Below are positions 39,091-47,580 of a stretch of 64,000 nt of DNA, piece by piece (the stretch's first letter is position 1; each line of letters begins with the position of its first letter). Both the position numbers and the translations under genes were made by a program. The stretch spans positions 1 to 64,000 of the forward strand of contig SVTR01000002.1 in NCBI GenBank assembly GCA_015063685.1, written 5' to 3'. A model generated the notes under the pieces. That model was given only the letters and a program-made list of their open reading frames with translations, made no database searches and had not been told where the DNA came from. Source of the stretch: Oscillospiraceae bacterium. Its GTDB lineage: Bacteria > Bacillota > Clostridia > Oscillospirales > CAG-272.

Positions 39091-41004
39091 ATGAAACGCA
39101 AGATCATCCTCAATTCGGTCGTCATCGCCATCATGCTGGTGCTGTTTGTCGTACTGTCCCTCGTCGTGGATAACGGAAACGTTGGGAAATACCTCAACGA
39201 TGACGGGTTTATGATGACAGACGAGGAACTGGCGGCATACGCCGACGAAAAGCTGTACGAAATTTACGTTCCTTCTGCCCTGGAGGACCAACGAGTAACC
39301 GAAAAGGCCGCCGAACTGGGCATCGACCTGGAAAGCGAGATGTCCGAGGCCGATCAGATCCGCATGGATGAGGAACGCGAGGCCATCCGCGCTGCGCTGG
39401 TTGCCGAATTCGTGCCCGCCAATGCCAAAGAGACTTTGGGTGAAGATCTGTATGCAGACCTCTCCACCGTGGACACCCCCTACTATGCCACCTACCTGGC
39501 TCTTCTGCCCCCCGTCATCGCCATCGTGCTGGCACTCATCACCAAGGAGGTCTTCTCCTCCCTGTTCTTGGGTGTCCTGTCGGGCGCTCTGCTGGCCACC
39601 AATTTTAATCCTGTTGGCACCCTCACCACCATTGTCAGCGACGGCTTCATCGCCTCCACCGCCGACGCCTGGAACGCAGGTATCCTCATGTTCCTCGTAC
39701 TTCTGGGTATGATGGTTGCCCTCATCAATAAGGCGGGCGGCTCCCGTGCCTTCGGCGCATGGGCCAAGTCCCACGTCAAGACCCGCGTGGGCGCTCAGCT
39801 GGCCACCTTCGCCCTGGGCGTACTCATCTTCGTGGATGACTATTTCAACTGCCTCACCGTGGGCAGCGTCATGCGTCCCGTAGCCGACAGCAAGAACATC
39901 TCCCGCGCCAAGCTGGCCTACATCATCGACGCCACCGCCGCGCCCGTCTGCATGATCGCTCCTATCTCCTCCTGGGCCGCCGCCGTGGCCGGTGTGGTGG
40001 TGTCGGTCAACGGCCTGTCCCTGTTCATCAAAGCCATCCCCTATAACTTCTATTCCCTGCTCACTATCGTCATGATTCTGTTCATCACCCTCATGAAATT
40101 TGACTACGGCCCCATGAAGCGTCATGAGCTGAACGCCGTCAACGGCGACATTTTCTCGGAGGGGGAAAAGCACGAGGGTGACGGCGAGGAAGCCGAATAC
40201 AACGAGCGCGGCCGCGTCATCGACCTGCTCCTCCCCGTGCTGGTGCTGATCGCCTCCTGTATTTTGGGCATGATCTACACCGGCGGCTTCTTCGACGGCA
40301 CCTCCTTCGTGGATGCCTTCGCCAATTGCGACGCCTCGGTGGGACTGGCTCTGGGCTCTGCCGTGGCCATCGTGGTCACCGTAATCTACCTCATTGCCCG
40401 CCGCGTCATTTCCTTTAAGGACGCCATGTCCGCGCTGCCCAAGGGATTTTGCGCCATGGTGCCTGCCATCCTCATCCTCTGCTTTGCCTGGACGCTGAAC
40501 GGTGTCACAAGCTCCTTGGGTGCCGCAGTCTACGTCCATGACCTCATGGCAGGTGCCGCCGAGGGGCTCACCATGCTGCTGCCCGCTATCATCTTCTTGG
40601 TGGCCTGCTTCCTGGCCTTCGCCACGGGTACCTCCTGGGGCACCTTCGGTATCCTAATCCCCATCGTCACCGCCCTCTTCCAGGTGGGTACCGACGGCTC
40701 CATGCCCGAGCTCATGGTCATCGGTATCTCTGCCTGCCTGGCAGGTGCCGTCTGCGGTGACCACTGCTCCCCCATCTCGGACACCACCATCATGGCCTCC
40801 GCGGGTGCCCAATGCAACCACGTCAACCATGTGTCCACCCAGCTCCCTTACGCCATCACGGTAGCCGCCGTCTCCTTCGTTTCCTTCATCATCGCGGGCT
40901 TTATCCAGAACTGGCTCATTTGTCTGCCCATCGCCATTGTGCTGATGGTAAGTACTTTGTTTGTCATTAAAATGATCTCCGACAAGACCGATAGAAAGCA
41001 GTAA
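39091..41004 (+). CDS. NhaC-family carrier, probable lysine transporter
   Basis: A 637-aa membrane protein. An N-terminal helix, an acidic soluble insert (about residues 40-125) and about twelve further helices are visible. NhaC landmarks are VDDYFNCLTVGSVMRPV and the late GDHCSPISDTTIMASAGA. The lysine riboswitch upstream makes lysine (or lysine/Na+) transport the likely role, as proposed for the LysW group of this superfamily. ATG 39091 follows AAAGGA by 9 nt; ATG 39073 lacks a site. Confidence 0.9.
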   Translation: MKRKIILNSVVIAIMLVLFVVLSLVVDNGNVGKYLNDDGFMMTDEELAAYADEKLYEIYVPSALEDQRVTEKAAELGIDLESEMSEADQIRMDEEREAIRAALVAEFVPANAKETLGEDLYADLSTVDTPYYATYLALLPPVIAIVLALITKEVFSSLFLGVLSGALLATNFNPVGTLTTIVSDGFIASTADAWNAGILMFLVLLGMMVALINKAGGSRAFGAWAKSHVKTRVGAQLATFALGVLIFVDDYFNCLTVGSVMRPVADSKNISRAKLAYIIDATAAPVCMIAPISSWAAAVAGVVVSVNGLSLFIKAIPYNFYSLLTIVMILFITLMKFDYGPMKRHELNAVNGDIFSEGEKHEGDGEEAEYNERGRVIDLLLPVLVLIASCILGMIYTGGFFDGTSFVDAFANCDASVGLALGSAVAIVVTVIYLIARRVISFKDAMSALPKGFCAMVPAILILCFAWTLNGVTSSLGAAVYVHDLMAGAAEGLTMLLPAIIFLVACFLAFATGTSWGTFGILIPIVTALFQVGTDGSMPELMVIGISACLAGAVCGDHCSPISDTTIMASAGAQCNHVNHVSTQLPYAITVAAVSFVSFIIAGFIQNWLICLPIAIVLMVSTLFVIKMISDKTDRKQ

Positions 41005-41020
41005 TTTCTCATTTGACGCC

Positions 41021-41059
41021 CATGGGTCGGCTCTCTTTCTTGAGCCGACCCATTTTTGG
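41021..41059 (+). terminator. Terminator of the lysine carrier gene
   Basis: ATGGGTCGGCTC and GAGCCGACCCAT with a 9-10 nt loop, then TTTTT. Confidence 0.88.
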
Positions 41060-41088
41060 TAAAATATTTTCCTTTTTTGTCATTTTAT

Positions 41089-41119
41089 CGTTGACAAGTC
41101 AACGTAAATCGTGTATAAT
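41089..41119 (+). promoter_or_regulatory. marR promoter with palindromic operator on the -35
   Basis: TTGACA (41091-41096) and TATAAT (41114-41119) are 17 bp apart. The -35 is embedded in the perfect palindrome CGTTGAC-AA-GTCAACG (41089-41104), a likely autoregulatory MarR site. Confidence 0.8.
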
Positions 41120-41152
41120 ATAAAAAAATATCCATGTGTAAAGGAGTTCAAT

Positions 41153-41608
41153 ATGACCTCTCGCTTTGAGCTTTTTTCTTCTTCCATATACGGCATTTAC
41201 CGCGATATCCTCAAGATTCAGCGCGATGAAATGATCAAGCACAATCTCAGGGGATCCTATGCTCTCTATCTCACGGTTCTGCACCACAATCCTGAGGGAC
41301 TCACCGCCACCCAGCTATGCGAAGTCTGTGATAAGGACAAGGCGGCCATTTCCCGTGTGATCTCCGAGCTGGAGCAAAAGGGACTTGTGACCCGTGTCAG
41401 CATAGGCGATACCTTTTACCGTGCCAAGCTGAAGCTGACAGATCAGGGTCGCACCATCGCTGAGCGTGTGGACCGCGCCGCGGGAATAGCCGTGGACACG
41501 GCCACCAAGGGTATGTCCGAGGAAGACAGAAGAATCATGTATGATTGTCTGGGGCTGATTGCCACTAACCTTCGCGGCATCTGTAAAGAGGGCATTCCTG
41601 AGCCTTGA
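41153..41608 (+). CDS. MarR-family transcriptional regulator
   Basis: A 151-aa winged-helix repressor. The DNA-binding core is LTATQLCEVCDKDKAAISRV (about residues 48-67), followed by ISELEQKGLVTRV and the wing. Flanking helices form the dimer. AAAGGAG precedes ATG 41153. The operator over its own promoter implies autorepression; no divergent or downstream target gene is obvious, as the carrier upstream has its own riboswitch. Confidence 0.9.
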   Translation: MTSRFELFSSSIYGIYRDILKIQRDEMIKHNLRGSYALYLTVLHHNPEGLTATQLCEVCDKDKAAISRVISELEQKGLVTRVSIGDTFYRAKLKLTDQGRTIAERVDRAAGIAVDTATKGMSEEDRRIMYDCLGLIATNLRGICKEGIPEP

Positions 41609-41633
41609 AACGCCCGCCGATCTATCCTTCAAT

Positions 41634-41678
41634 GAAAAAGCAAGCACCCCTCTTTTTCAGATGGGATGCTTGCTTTTT
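41634..41678. terminator. Bidirectional terminator between marR and the GH123-like gene
   Basis: AAAAAGCAAGCA and TGCTTGCTTTTT flank an internal GGGGTG/CATCCC-like imperfect stem. Confidence 0.8.
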
Positions 41679-41692
41679 TGTCGTTGATGGCT

Positions 41693-43276
41693 TTACGCCA
41701 TATAAGCGGCCAATCCTTCAAGAACTTCACGGCGGGCATCGTTCACCGTGTCCTCGTTCATATCAAAATCACGGAAGGAACGAATTACCCGCTGGGAAAT
41801 CGCTTTTGCGGCTTCGGGATCGTATCTGCTGAGCATTTTCAACAGCTCATACTCCTGGATACCATCCACTGTAGCAATGGCGCGGGCAGACAGCCCCAGA
41901 TCATTTCGCTCGGCATCGGGATAAACAATGAAACCGTCTCCCTTGAAGCGGGCATCGGGATGGAGTCCGTACAGGGAGATTCCCCAATGATTGAAGCCCC
42001 AATGCAAAAAGCCGGTGATCCCTTGGCTGAAGCAGCCCCATTTAATAAGGCGGCTATAGCGGTGAGGAAGATCAATAAATTTGTTCAGCCACCAGGGCTC
42101 CTGGGGGAAGCAACAGGAATAACACCAGATCTCGTCGCCCATTTCACGGCGTTCATTGTAAAAGTCCATGCCCGCGTGGTAGACCTCCAGGCGGGGAATA
42201 TACTGGTCACACGCACCGGCCAGCTCCCGGCCTACGGCGTGAGTATCAATGGGCTCGCCACAGATCACGCCGGGCATATACCGACGGCATTTTTCTCTGG
42301 CCCATAACCAATAGTCCTTGGAATGAGGCTCATCCTGAAGCCGCATCAGCAGAAGATCCAGCCAGCCTTTTTCCTCAAAGTGGCGGTAAATGCCACCGTA
42401 AAAAGCTTCAGCCCAGGCCTCGGCCTCAGAAGTACCGATTTCGATCCACTCAATGCCGCCCTGTTCGTTCAAGCTCTGTATGGTCTTGCCGTTCACCGCT
42501 CCGATGATGGCGCAAATGGCAATGTACTTGAAAGCGCCGTGCTTGAAAAAGTGTTCGACGTACTTATCCAAAAGGGTGAAATCCAAATGCCATCCGCCAT
42601 CGGGCAGCTTTTTGGATCCGCTGTCCGAGAGCAGGGTCATCACCGCAATGTAAAGACTATTGACACGGAGATATTTCAGGGTGCGCGCAAAGGCAGTCAT
42701 AAGCTCCCACCAAGCGGGAGAATAACGGTTGCATTCGTAAAAGGGCTCGCAGGGCTTGCGCTTCATTGCTCCCTCCTTGGGGAAATAGTCCAACGTGTTC
42801 ATGAAATACTCGTGTCCAAAGGCACCCTCGTCTGCGGGCCCCGGCAGGGTCACGGCAAAGATCTGAAGGGTCAGGGTGGCTTGGAAATCGCCCAGATCCG
42901 TATGCACTGTCACGGGTATATCGAAGCATCCGGGAACCGCCCTCTCACCCACGTCAAACAAAACCCAGATCACGTGTGTCACGTTCATTTTCACCGCCAC
43001 CGTGTCTTTGATAACCAAACGGTCGGGATACGGCACGCCGTCGTTATAAATGACGTTCTCGACATGGCGATACGTCCAGGTGACGTCGGTACACGCGGCA
43101 GGCATGTCCAGGGATACGCCCGTAATGGTAAAGGGCTTTTCTACGTGTCTGAGACACACCTGACCCGCAACGCGCATATCGCGGGCAGCATGAAGGGTCA
43201 AAGCACTGCCGTCCTTCTCCCCCTTATGAGTATTGCTCCGCACCTCGGCGGCACTATGTTTACACCAAAAATGCAT
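41693..43276 (-). CDS. DUF4091 / GH123-like glycoside hydrolase
   Basis: A 527-aa protein. An N-terminal beta-rich domain (about residues 1-150) is followed by a TIM-barrel-like part with LMRLQDEPHSKDYW, whose DE pair fits the acid/base pair of GH123-type hexosaminidases. The C-terminal FLHWGFNHWG and FIVYPD are typical of DUF4091. No signal peptide is seen. AGGAGG lies 7 nt before ATG 43276. The substrate may be an N-acetylhexosamine glycan (inference). Confidence 0.85.
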   Translation of the reverse strand: MHFWCKHSAAEVRSNTHKGEKDGSALTLHAARDMRVAGQVCLRHVEKPFTITGVSLDMPAACTDVTWTYRHVENVIYNDGVPYPDRLVIKDTVAVKMNVTHVIWVLFDVGERAVPGCFDIPVTVHTDLGDFQATLTLQIFAVTLPGPADEGAFGHEYFMNTLDYFPKEGAMKRKPCEPFYECNRYSPAWWELMTAFARTLKYLRVNSLYIAVMTLLSDSGSKKLPDGGWHLDFTLLDKYVEHFFKHGAFKYIAICAIIGAVNGKTIQSLNEQGGIEWIEIGTSEAEAWAEAFYGGIYRHFEEKGWLDLLLMRLQDEPHSKDYWLWAREKCRRYMPGVICGEPIDTHAVGRELAGACDQYIPRLEVYHAGMDFYNERREMGDEIWCYSCCFPQEPWWLNKFIDLPHRYSRLIKWGCFSQGITGFLHWGFNHWGISLYGLHPDARFKGDGFIVYPDAERNDLGLSARAIATVDGIQEYELLKMLSRYDPEAAKAISQRVIRSFRDFDMNEDTVNDARREVLEGLAAYMA

Positions 43277-43326
43277 ATCATGTCCTCCTGTTTTTTGTGG
43301 GGGAGTCCTCTCCCCCATTCCATATC

Positions 43327-43355
43327 ATTATACATAAATTTTGGCTGCCTGTCAA
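43327..43355 (-). promoter_or_regulatory. Promoter of the GH123-like gene
   Basis: TTGACA (43350-43355) and TATAAT (43327-43332) with a 17-bp spacer. Confidence 0.85.
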
Positions 43356-43366
43356 GACGGAGCTCA

Positions 43367-43855
43367 TCATCCGAAAAACAAAAGCGCTCCCAAAAGCAGC
43401 AACGTCATGGAAAGGTCGCTGTCCCCCTTTCCCCCTTCGTCCTCCTTGAGAAGGAACAAAATCAAGCCAAGGATCAGAAGCTCCTCGTAGCCCAATCCAT
43501 GACCAAAGGGGAAATGCTGTCCCGAAAAGAGCCCGCCAAATGAACCTGTCGATTCCGTTGGAGGATCAGAGGAAGGTTCGGCAGACGTGTTCGCCGCAGC
43601 CGTTGTCTCAGACGGTAGAGGCTTCCTTTCCGTGGGCAATGCCTCCCCCACGCCCCGTCGGTCAAGCCCTGCGTCCCTCTCCGATGGGTCGAGGGACAAG
43701 CCCCCCGGAGCGGGCGGCACTCCGTCGGGAGGTGGAGAGCCGATGGCTGTACCGTGATAATTGGGGGGCACTCGAAGATCCCGACGGTAGCTGGGCTCAC
43801 GGCGGCTGCCGGTAGGATAAGATATTTTCCCCATAGATCGGCTATACATGATCAC
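43367..43855 (-). CDS. Conserved-type protein, unknown, third gene of a small operon
   Basis: A 162-aa protein with a basic, Pro-, Ser- and Gly-rich N-terminal two thirds and a hydrophobic C-terminus. Two short segments (YEELLILGLILFLLKED and SMTLLLLGALLFF) flank an acidic patch. Its start overlaps the previous gene (ATGA, 43852-43855). I do not recognise a family. The end pattern resembles small spore- or envelope-associated proteins of Clostridia, but this is a guess. Confidence 0.65.
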   Translation of the reverse strand: MIMYSRSMGKISYPTGSRREPSYRRDLRVPPNYHGTAIGSPPPDGVPPAPGGLSLDPSERDAGLDRRGVGEALPTERKPLPSETTAAANTSAEPSSDPPTESTGSFGGLFSGQHFPFGHGLGYEELLILGLILFLLKEDEGGKGDSDLSMTLLLLGALLFFG

Positions 43856-44370
43856 ACCTCCCTCAGATCATCCGATTTCACGCTTCCCTGCCCCGGAAGC
43901 AAAAGCGCAGGCAGATTGATCCCCATGGATTGCAGTGTTCCCCAAACCCGGCAAAGGCTGATGAGATAATCTGCCGCCTGCCGCCGCTCTGCCCCCAAGT
44001 AGGGCTTTAATGCGCAAAGCAAGGCCGTATGCCGATCGGGTGGCATGGTCCTGACGGGGGCGCTGACCCCTTGGCTCTCCCCTTTCTTGGGATCTGCTTC
44101 GATGGCAGACGCGTCATCCCGATTCTCATTTTCTCCGTTGGGAGAAGTGCCCCCGGACAGACTACCCAAACCACTGAGTAGCTGAGGCAGTCCTGAAAGC
44201 AATGCGGGGTTGGACAGAAGTCCGCCCAGAAGGCCTGCGGCGGCGGAAGATGGCACTTGCGGCGGCAGTACCTTTCCCACCATAGCGTCTAATGGCGGTG
44301 TGCCTTGCTCCGCGTCGTCTATCAACCGCTCCAACACTTCCCCCAAGGGACGGACTTGGCGGTCATCCAT
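43852..44370 (-). CDS. Conserved-type protein, unknown, second gene of a small operon
   Basis: A 172-aa protein. A charged N-terminus precedes a low-complexity Leu/Ser/Gly-rich region (LLSNPALLSGLPQLLSGLG, about residues 52-70) and a polar linker. A helical end follows, with CALKPYLGAERRQAADYLI. The Leu/Ser repeat is likely a coiled or amphipathic helix. The gene starts 4 nt after the first gene's stop. Function unknown. Confidence 0.7.
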   Translation of the reverse strand: MDDRQVRPLGEVLERLIDDAEQGTPPLDAMVGKVLPPQVPSSAAAGLLGGLLSNPALLSGLPQLLSGLGSLSGGTSPNGENENRDDASAIEADPKKGESQGVSAPVRTMPPDRHTALLCALKPYLGAERRQAADYLISLCRVWGTLQSMGINLPALLLPGQGSVKSDDLREV

Positions 44371-44374
44371 GACC

Positions 44375-44605
44375 TCACCTCCCGCCCGCAGAGCCGCCCG
44401 GGGCAGACAGCATGGTCATAAATCTTTGTATGTCCTCGTCCGTGGCGCCCGACAACGCGGCTCTCAGCTTGCTCATGTCAAATTTCTCCAAAGGGATCCC
44501 CGTGGGATCCACGCCGTATTCCTTCAAAAGTCCCCGAAGCACCATACGCAGTTGATCGTCATTCAAAGCGAGCAGACGATCCAGGCTCTTTTTGTCCAAT
44601 TGCAT
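44375..44605 (-). CDS. Small unknown protein, first gene of the operon
   Basis: A 76-aa protein, largely helical: LDRLLALNDDQLRMVLRGLL, then a short strand region and ATDEDIQRFMTMLS. A Gly/Ser-rich tail ends it. ATG 44605 is chosen because GGGGGTG lies 7-8 nt ahead. It shares the loose 'LxxLLxxL' helical style with its downstream neighbour. No family recognised. Confidence 0.65.
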   Translation of the reverse strand: MQLDKKSLDRLLALNDDQLRMVLRGLLKEYGVDPTGIPLEKFDMSKLRAALSGATDEDIQRFMTMLSAPGGSAGGR

Positions 44606-44695
44606 GAAAAACACCCCCTTCAGCCGTCTGCCCAAGGGCGCGGCTCACCCAAGTATATGTCTTTCAGAAAAAATGTGTGATTTCTCAAAAAACAA

Positions 44696-44724
44696 TGGAC
44701 AAAATCGAAATTTCGTGGTATACT
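44696..44724 (+). promoter_or_regulatory. Promoter of the phosphodiesterase gene
   Basis: TGGACA (44696-44701) and TATACT (44719-44724) with a 17-bp spacer. Confidence 0.75.
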
Positions 44725-44753
44725 ATAAAATAGGAAACTGTACGGAGGTACAA

Positions 44754-45275
44754 ATGGCAAATACAGAGGTATTGATCCTGTCGGATTCTCACGGAAAAAG
44801 TAATGCCATCGCTCAGGCCGTCAGCCTGGCGCGCCCCCATCTGATCCTCTTTTGCGGAGACGGACTCAGAGATTTTACAGAGCTTGATCTCCCCTGTCCT
44901 CTGTATGCCGTTCGCGGAAACTGCGACGTCTTTCACGTCCCCGCTTTGGGAGATGTGGAGGAGGAGACCGTCATGAATCTTGACGGCCTTCGCCTGCTGC
45001 TCTGCCACGGCCATCGCTACGGTGTCAAGGGAGGGATGGGGACGATCCTCGGCAAAGCGCTCTGGGAGGATGTGGACGCCGTGATCTTCGGCCACACCCA
45101 CGAGCCTTTGGAGCTGACCCTTTCACCTCAGCACGCAAACGAGCGCTTTGGCATACACTTGAACAGACCCTTGCATCTGTTCAACCCCGGCAGTATCGGA
45201 TATGCCCCCCACAGCTTCGGCACCCTGACCATCCGACGGGGCGTTCCCCTTTTCGGGCACGGCCAGTTGGGGTAA
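44754..45275 (+). CDS. YfcE/MJ0936-type metallophosphoesterase
   Basis: A 173-aa phosphodiesterase. All metal motifs are present: ILSDSHG (about residues 7-13), CGDG (usually GD), VRGNCD (GNC form of GNHE), LCHGHRYGV and FGHTHEP. The family hydrolyses phosphodiesters with two metals; the cellular substrate is unknown. CGGAGG lies 8 nt before ATG 44754. Monocistronic. Confidence 0.92.
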   Translation: MANTEVLILSDSHGKSNAIAQAVSLARPHLILFCGDGLRDFTELDLPCPLYAVRGNCDVFHVPALGDVEEETVMNLDGLRLLLCHGHRYGVKGGMGTILGKALWEDVDAVIFGHTHEPLELTLSPQHANERFGIHLNRPLHLFNPGSIGYAPHSFGTLTIRRGVPLFGHGQLG

Positions 45276-45325
45276 GCTTCCTCGTTTTTTAACGAAAAGA
45301 TCGGAAGTAACTTTTCGGAGAAAAT

Positions 45326-45351
45326 AAAAAAGGTCGGTTTCCCGACCTGGT
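45326..45351 (-). terminator. Terminator of spoVG
   Basis: On the minus strand CAGGTCGGG and CCGACCTTTTTT form a stem-loop with a U-tract just after the stop. Confidence 0.85.
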
Positions 45352-45363
45352 GGTTTTGTTTGA

Positions 45364-45684
45364 TCAAATAACGCTGTTGAATTCGTAATCGCCGTCGGCA
45401 GTCTCTGCGGTTTCCTCTGCGGCAGCCTGCTCCAGGGCCACACGGTAAGCCTCGATAACCGCATTCTCAAGAACGTTACGGAACTGCGCGTTGATGGGAT
45501 GTACGATGTCACGGTAGGTTTCGTCGGGGTTCTTGCGGCTGGGCATGACAATGAAATACTTGTCACGGGCGTTGATGACCTTGATGTCGTGAACGGCCAA
45601 CTGAGCATCAAAGGTTACGGAAACCACGGCCTTCATGGGGCCTTCTTCAAAAAGCTTTCTGACTTTGATATCGGTGATCTGCAT
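45364..45684 (-). CDS. spoVG: SpoVG RNA/DNA-binding regulator
   Basis: A 106-aa protein; residues 1-85 match SpoVG: MQITDIKVRK, then MKAVVSVTFDAQLAVHDIKV, FIVMPSRKNPDETYRDIVHP and INAQFRNVLENAV. SpoVG binds RNA and DNA and affects sporulation septation, cell-wall genes and virulence in Firmicutes. The tail is acidic and species-specific. GGAGG lies 9 nt before ATG 45684; the longer frame is excluded by this site. It is divergent from murC. Confidence 0.95.
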   Translation of the reverse strand: MQITDIKVRKLFEEGPMKAVVSVTFDAQLAVHDIKVINARDKYFIVMPSRKNPDETYRDIVHPINAQFRNVLENAVIEAYRVALEQAAAEETAETADGDYEFNSVI

Positions 45685-45882
45685 ACTTGTTTCCTCCATA
45701 GGTAATTTTATTTGATAAGATCTTTTATTTGACTTTTTTGGATGATACTATTATAATCCCCCATTGTGATGGCTATTCAATGGAAAAAGTATTTTTTTGT
45801 GAATTTTGTCCACGAAAAGTTCACCTTCAGTTAAAGGTGACCAACAATGTACACGCCCCTTTGAAGGCACGGAGAAGTTTTT

Positions 45883-47328
45883 ATGTCAGTCAACAACACA
45901 CACGACGGTCCTCTGCGTATAAGTGAATATATGAGCGACGCCAGGTCGGTGTTCTTCATCGGCGTGGGCGGTGTCATGATGTCCTCCTTGGCCCTTTTGA
46001 CGGCCAGGGCAGGCTATGCCGTGGCAGGATCAGACCGCTCCCGTACAGACGTGACCGAGGAGCTTCGCGCAGAAGGTATCGACATATATTACGAACACAG
46101 CGCCGATAATCTCGGCGACGATTGCGGCCTGGTGGTCTACACCGTGGCCATCTCCCCCGACAACCCCGAATTCGTGGCCGCCCACCAGCGCGGGATCCCC
46201 TGCGTTTCCCGCTCGGACTATTTAGGCTTTCTGATGACCCGCTACCGCCGCCGCGTGGGTGTGGCCGGTATGCACGGCAAGTCCACCTGTACCTCCATGT
46301 GCGCCCAGATCTTCATGGACGCCGATGCCGACCCCACCATTCTCAGCGGTGCGGTCTACGGTCCCATGGGTGGGGCTTACCACCTGGGCGGCGAAGAGCA
46401 CTTCATCTTCGAAGCCTGTGAATACATGGATTCCTTCCTGGATTTCCACCCTACCGTGGCTATCCTTTTAGGCGCCGAGCTGGAGCACGTGGACTATTTC
46501 AAGGATATGGAGCAGATCCGCACCTCCTTTGCCAAATTCGCGTCTCTTACGGGACCTCGCGGTGTCACCGTAGTCAACCTGGATGATCCCGAGGTCATGG
46601 AGTCCGCCCGCCGAGCCATCAAGGCCAAGCAAACGGGACATCTCGTCACCTTCTCCATCGACGACCCCAAGGCTGATTTCCACGCCAAAAACGTTTCCAT
46701 GGTGGATGGTTATCCCTGCTTTACCATGGTAGCCTTCGGCCGCGTTTGGGGCAAGGTGCAGCTCTCGGTGCCCGGACGCTTCCAGATCTATAACTGTCTG
46801 GCCGCCGCCGCCGCCGCGGATGCCTGCGGCATCGACCGTTTGTCGGTGATCGAGGGGCTTGAAAACTACGTGGGTGCCGACCGTCGTATGCAACCCAAGG
46901 GCAAGGTCAACGGCGTCATGGTCTATGACGACTACGGCCATCATCCCACCGAGGTCAAGGCCACCCTGGAGGGTGCCAAGCATCTCTGTACCCCCCACGA
47001 GGACGGTACCCCCGGTCGCCTCATCTGCGCCTTCCAGCCCCATACATACAGCCGCACGGCTCAGCTCTACGATCAGTTTCTCACCGCTTTTGACGCGGCC
47101 GACCGCTTGGTGCTCATTGATATATACGCCGCCCGCGAAACGGACACCTGCGGCGTTTCCTCTCGCTTGTTAGCTGCCTCCATCGGAGATACGGCCGTAT
47201 ACGCGCCTACCCCTCCTGCCGCCGCCGACATCATCCTCCGGGAGGCTCAACCCGGTGACGTCATTGTGGTTATGGGCGCGGGAGACGTGACCCGTGTCAC
47301 CAAGTGCTTGCTTCCCATGAGCTTATAA
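45883..47328 (+). CDS. murC: UDP-N-acetylmuramate--L-alanine ligase
   Basis: A 481-aa ligase adding L-Ala to UDP-MurNAc, the first peptide step of cell-wall precursor synthesis. VFFIGVGGVMMSSLALL binds the UDP part, GVAGMHGKSTCTSM is the ATP P-loop (Met-His instead of the usual Thr-His), and VYDDYGHHPTEVKATL with FQPHTYSRTA are the MurC-specific blocks. The gene is alone, away from a dcw cluster. It lies divergent to spoVG. Confidence 0.95.
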   Translation: MSVNNTHDGPLRISEYMSDARSVFFIGVGGVMMSSLALLTARAGYAVAGSDRSRTDVTEELRAEGIDIYYEHSADNLGDDCGLVVYTVAISPDNPEFVAAHQRGIPCVSRSDYLGFLMTRYRRRVGVAGMHGKSTCTSMCAQIFMDADADPTILSGAVYGPMGGAYHLGGEEHFIFEACEYMDSFLDFHPTVAILLGAELEHVDYFKDMEQIRTSFAKFASLTGPRGVTVVNLDDPEVMESARRAIKAKQTGHLVTFSIDDPKADFHAKNVSMVDGYPCFTMVAFGRVWGKVQLSVPGRFQIYNCLAAAAAADACGIDRLSVIEGLENYVGADRRMQPKGKVNGVMVYDDYGHHPTEVKATLEGAKHLCTPHEDGTPGRLICAFQPHTYSRTAQLYDQFLTAFDAADRLVLIDIYAARETDTCGVSSRLLAASIGDTAVYAPTPPAAADIILREAQPGDVIVVMGAGDVTRVTKCLLPMSL

Positions 47329-47442
47329 GGATGACGCAAAGCCAATCTTTTCGGATCAAAATAGACAATCAGCAATATCCTCGATCGCTACGAAATCTTT
47401 ATCCATAAGCCTGTTGCAGAAAGCTTCTGAGAAAAACCCATA

Positions 47443-47470
47443 GCCCATGCGCCAAACGAGACGCATGGGC
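47443..47470 (+). terminator. Hairpin after murC
   Basis: GCCCATGCG and CGCATGGGC with a 10-nt loop, followed by a short CTTTT stretch. The remaining bases to 47580 hold no gene. Confidence 0.55.
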
Positions 47471-47580
47471 AATCACCTTTTGGAATGCACTTAGCGTGAC
47501 TCCCAAAATCGTCCTCATAGAAAAATGACCGAACGATAAAATTTATTCGCCTGCCGCATGGCGGCAGAATGGAGCATATA

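Noticed and set aside
38920-40539. 539-aa antisense frame opposite the NhaC-type carrier
   Set aside because: The translation is low-complexity Asp/Gly/His-rich, typical of a shadow frame.
45883-45890. Sigma-H promoter for spoVG between spoVG and murC
   Set aside because: Bacillus spoVG has one, but no convincing -35/-10 pair of that type was found in 45685-45882; a TATAAT with 19-bp spaced TTGAAT is too weak to call.
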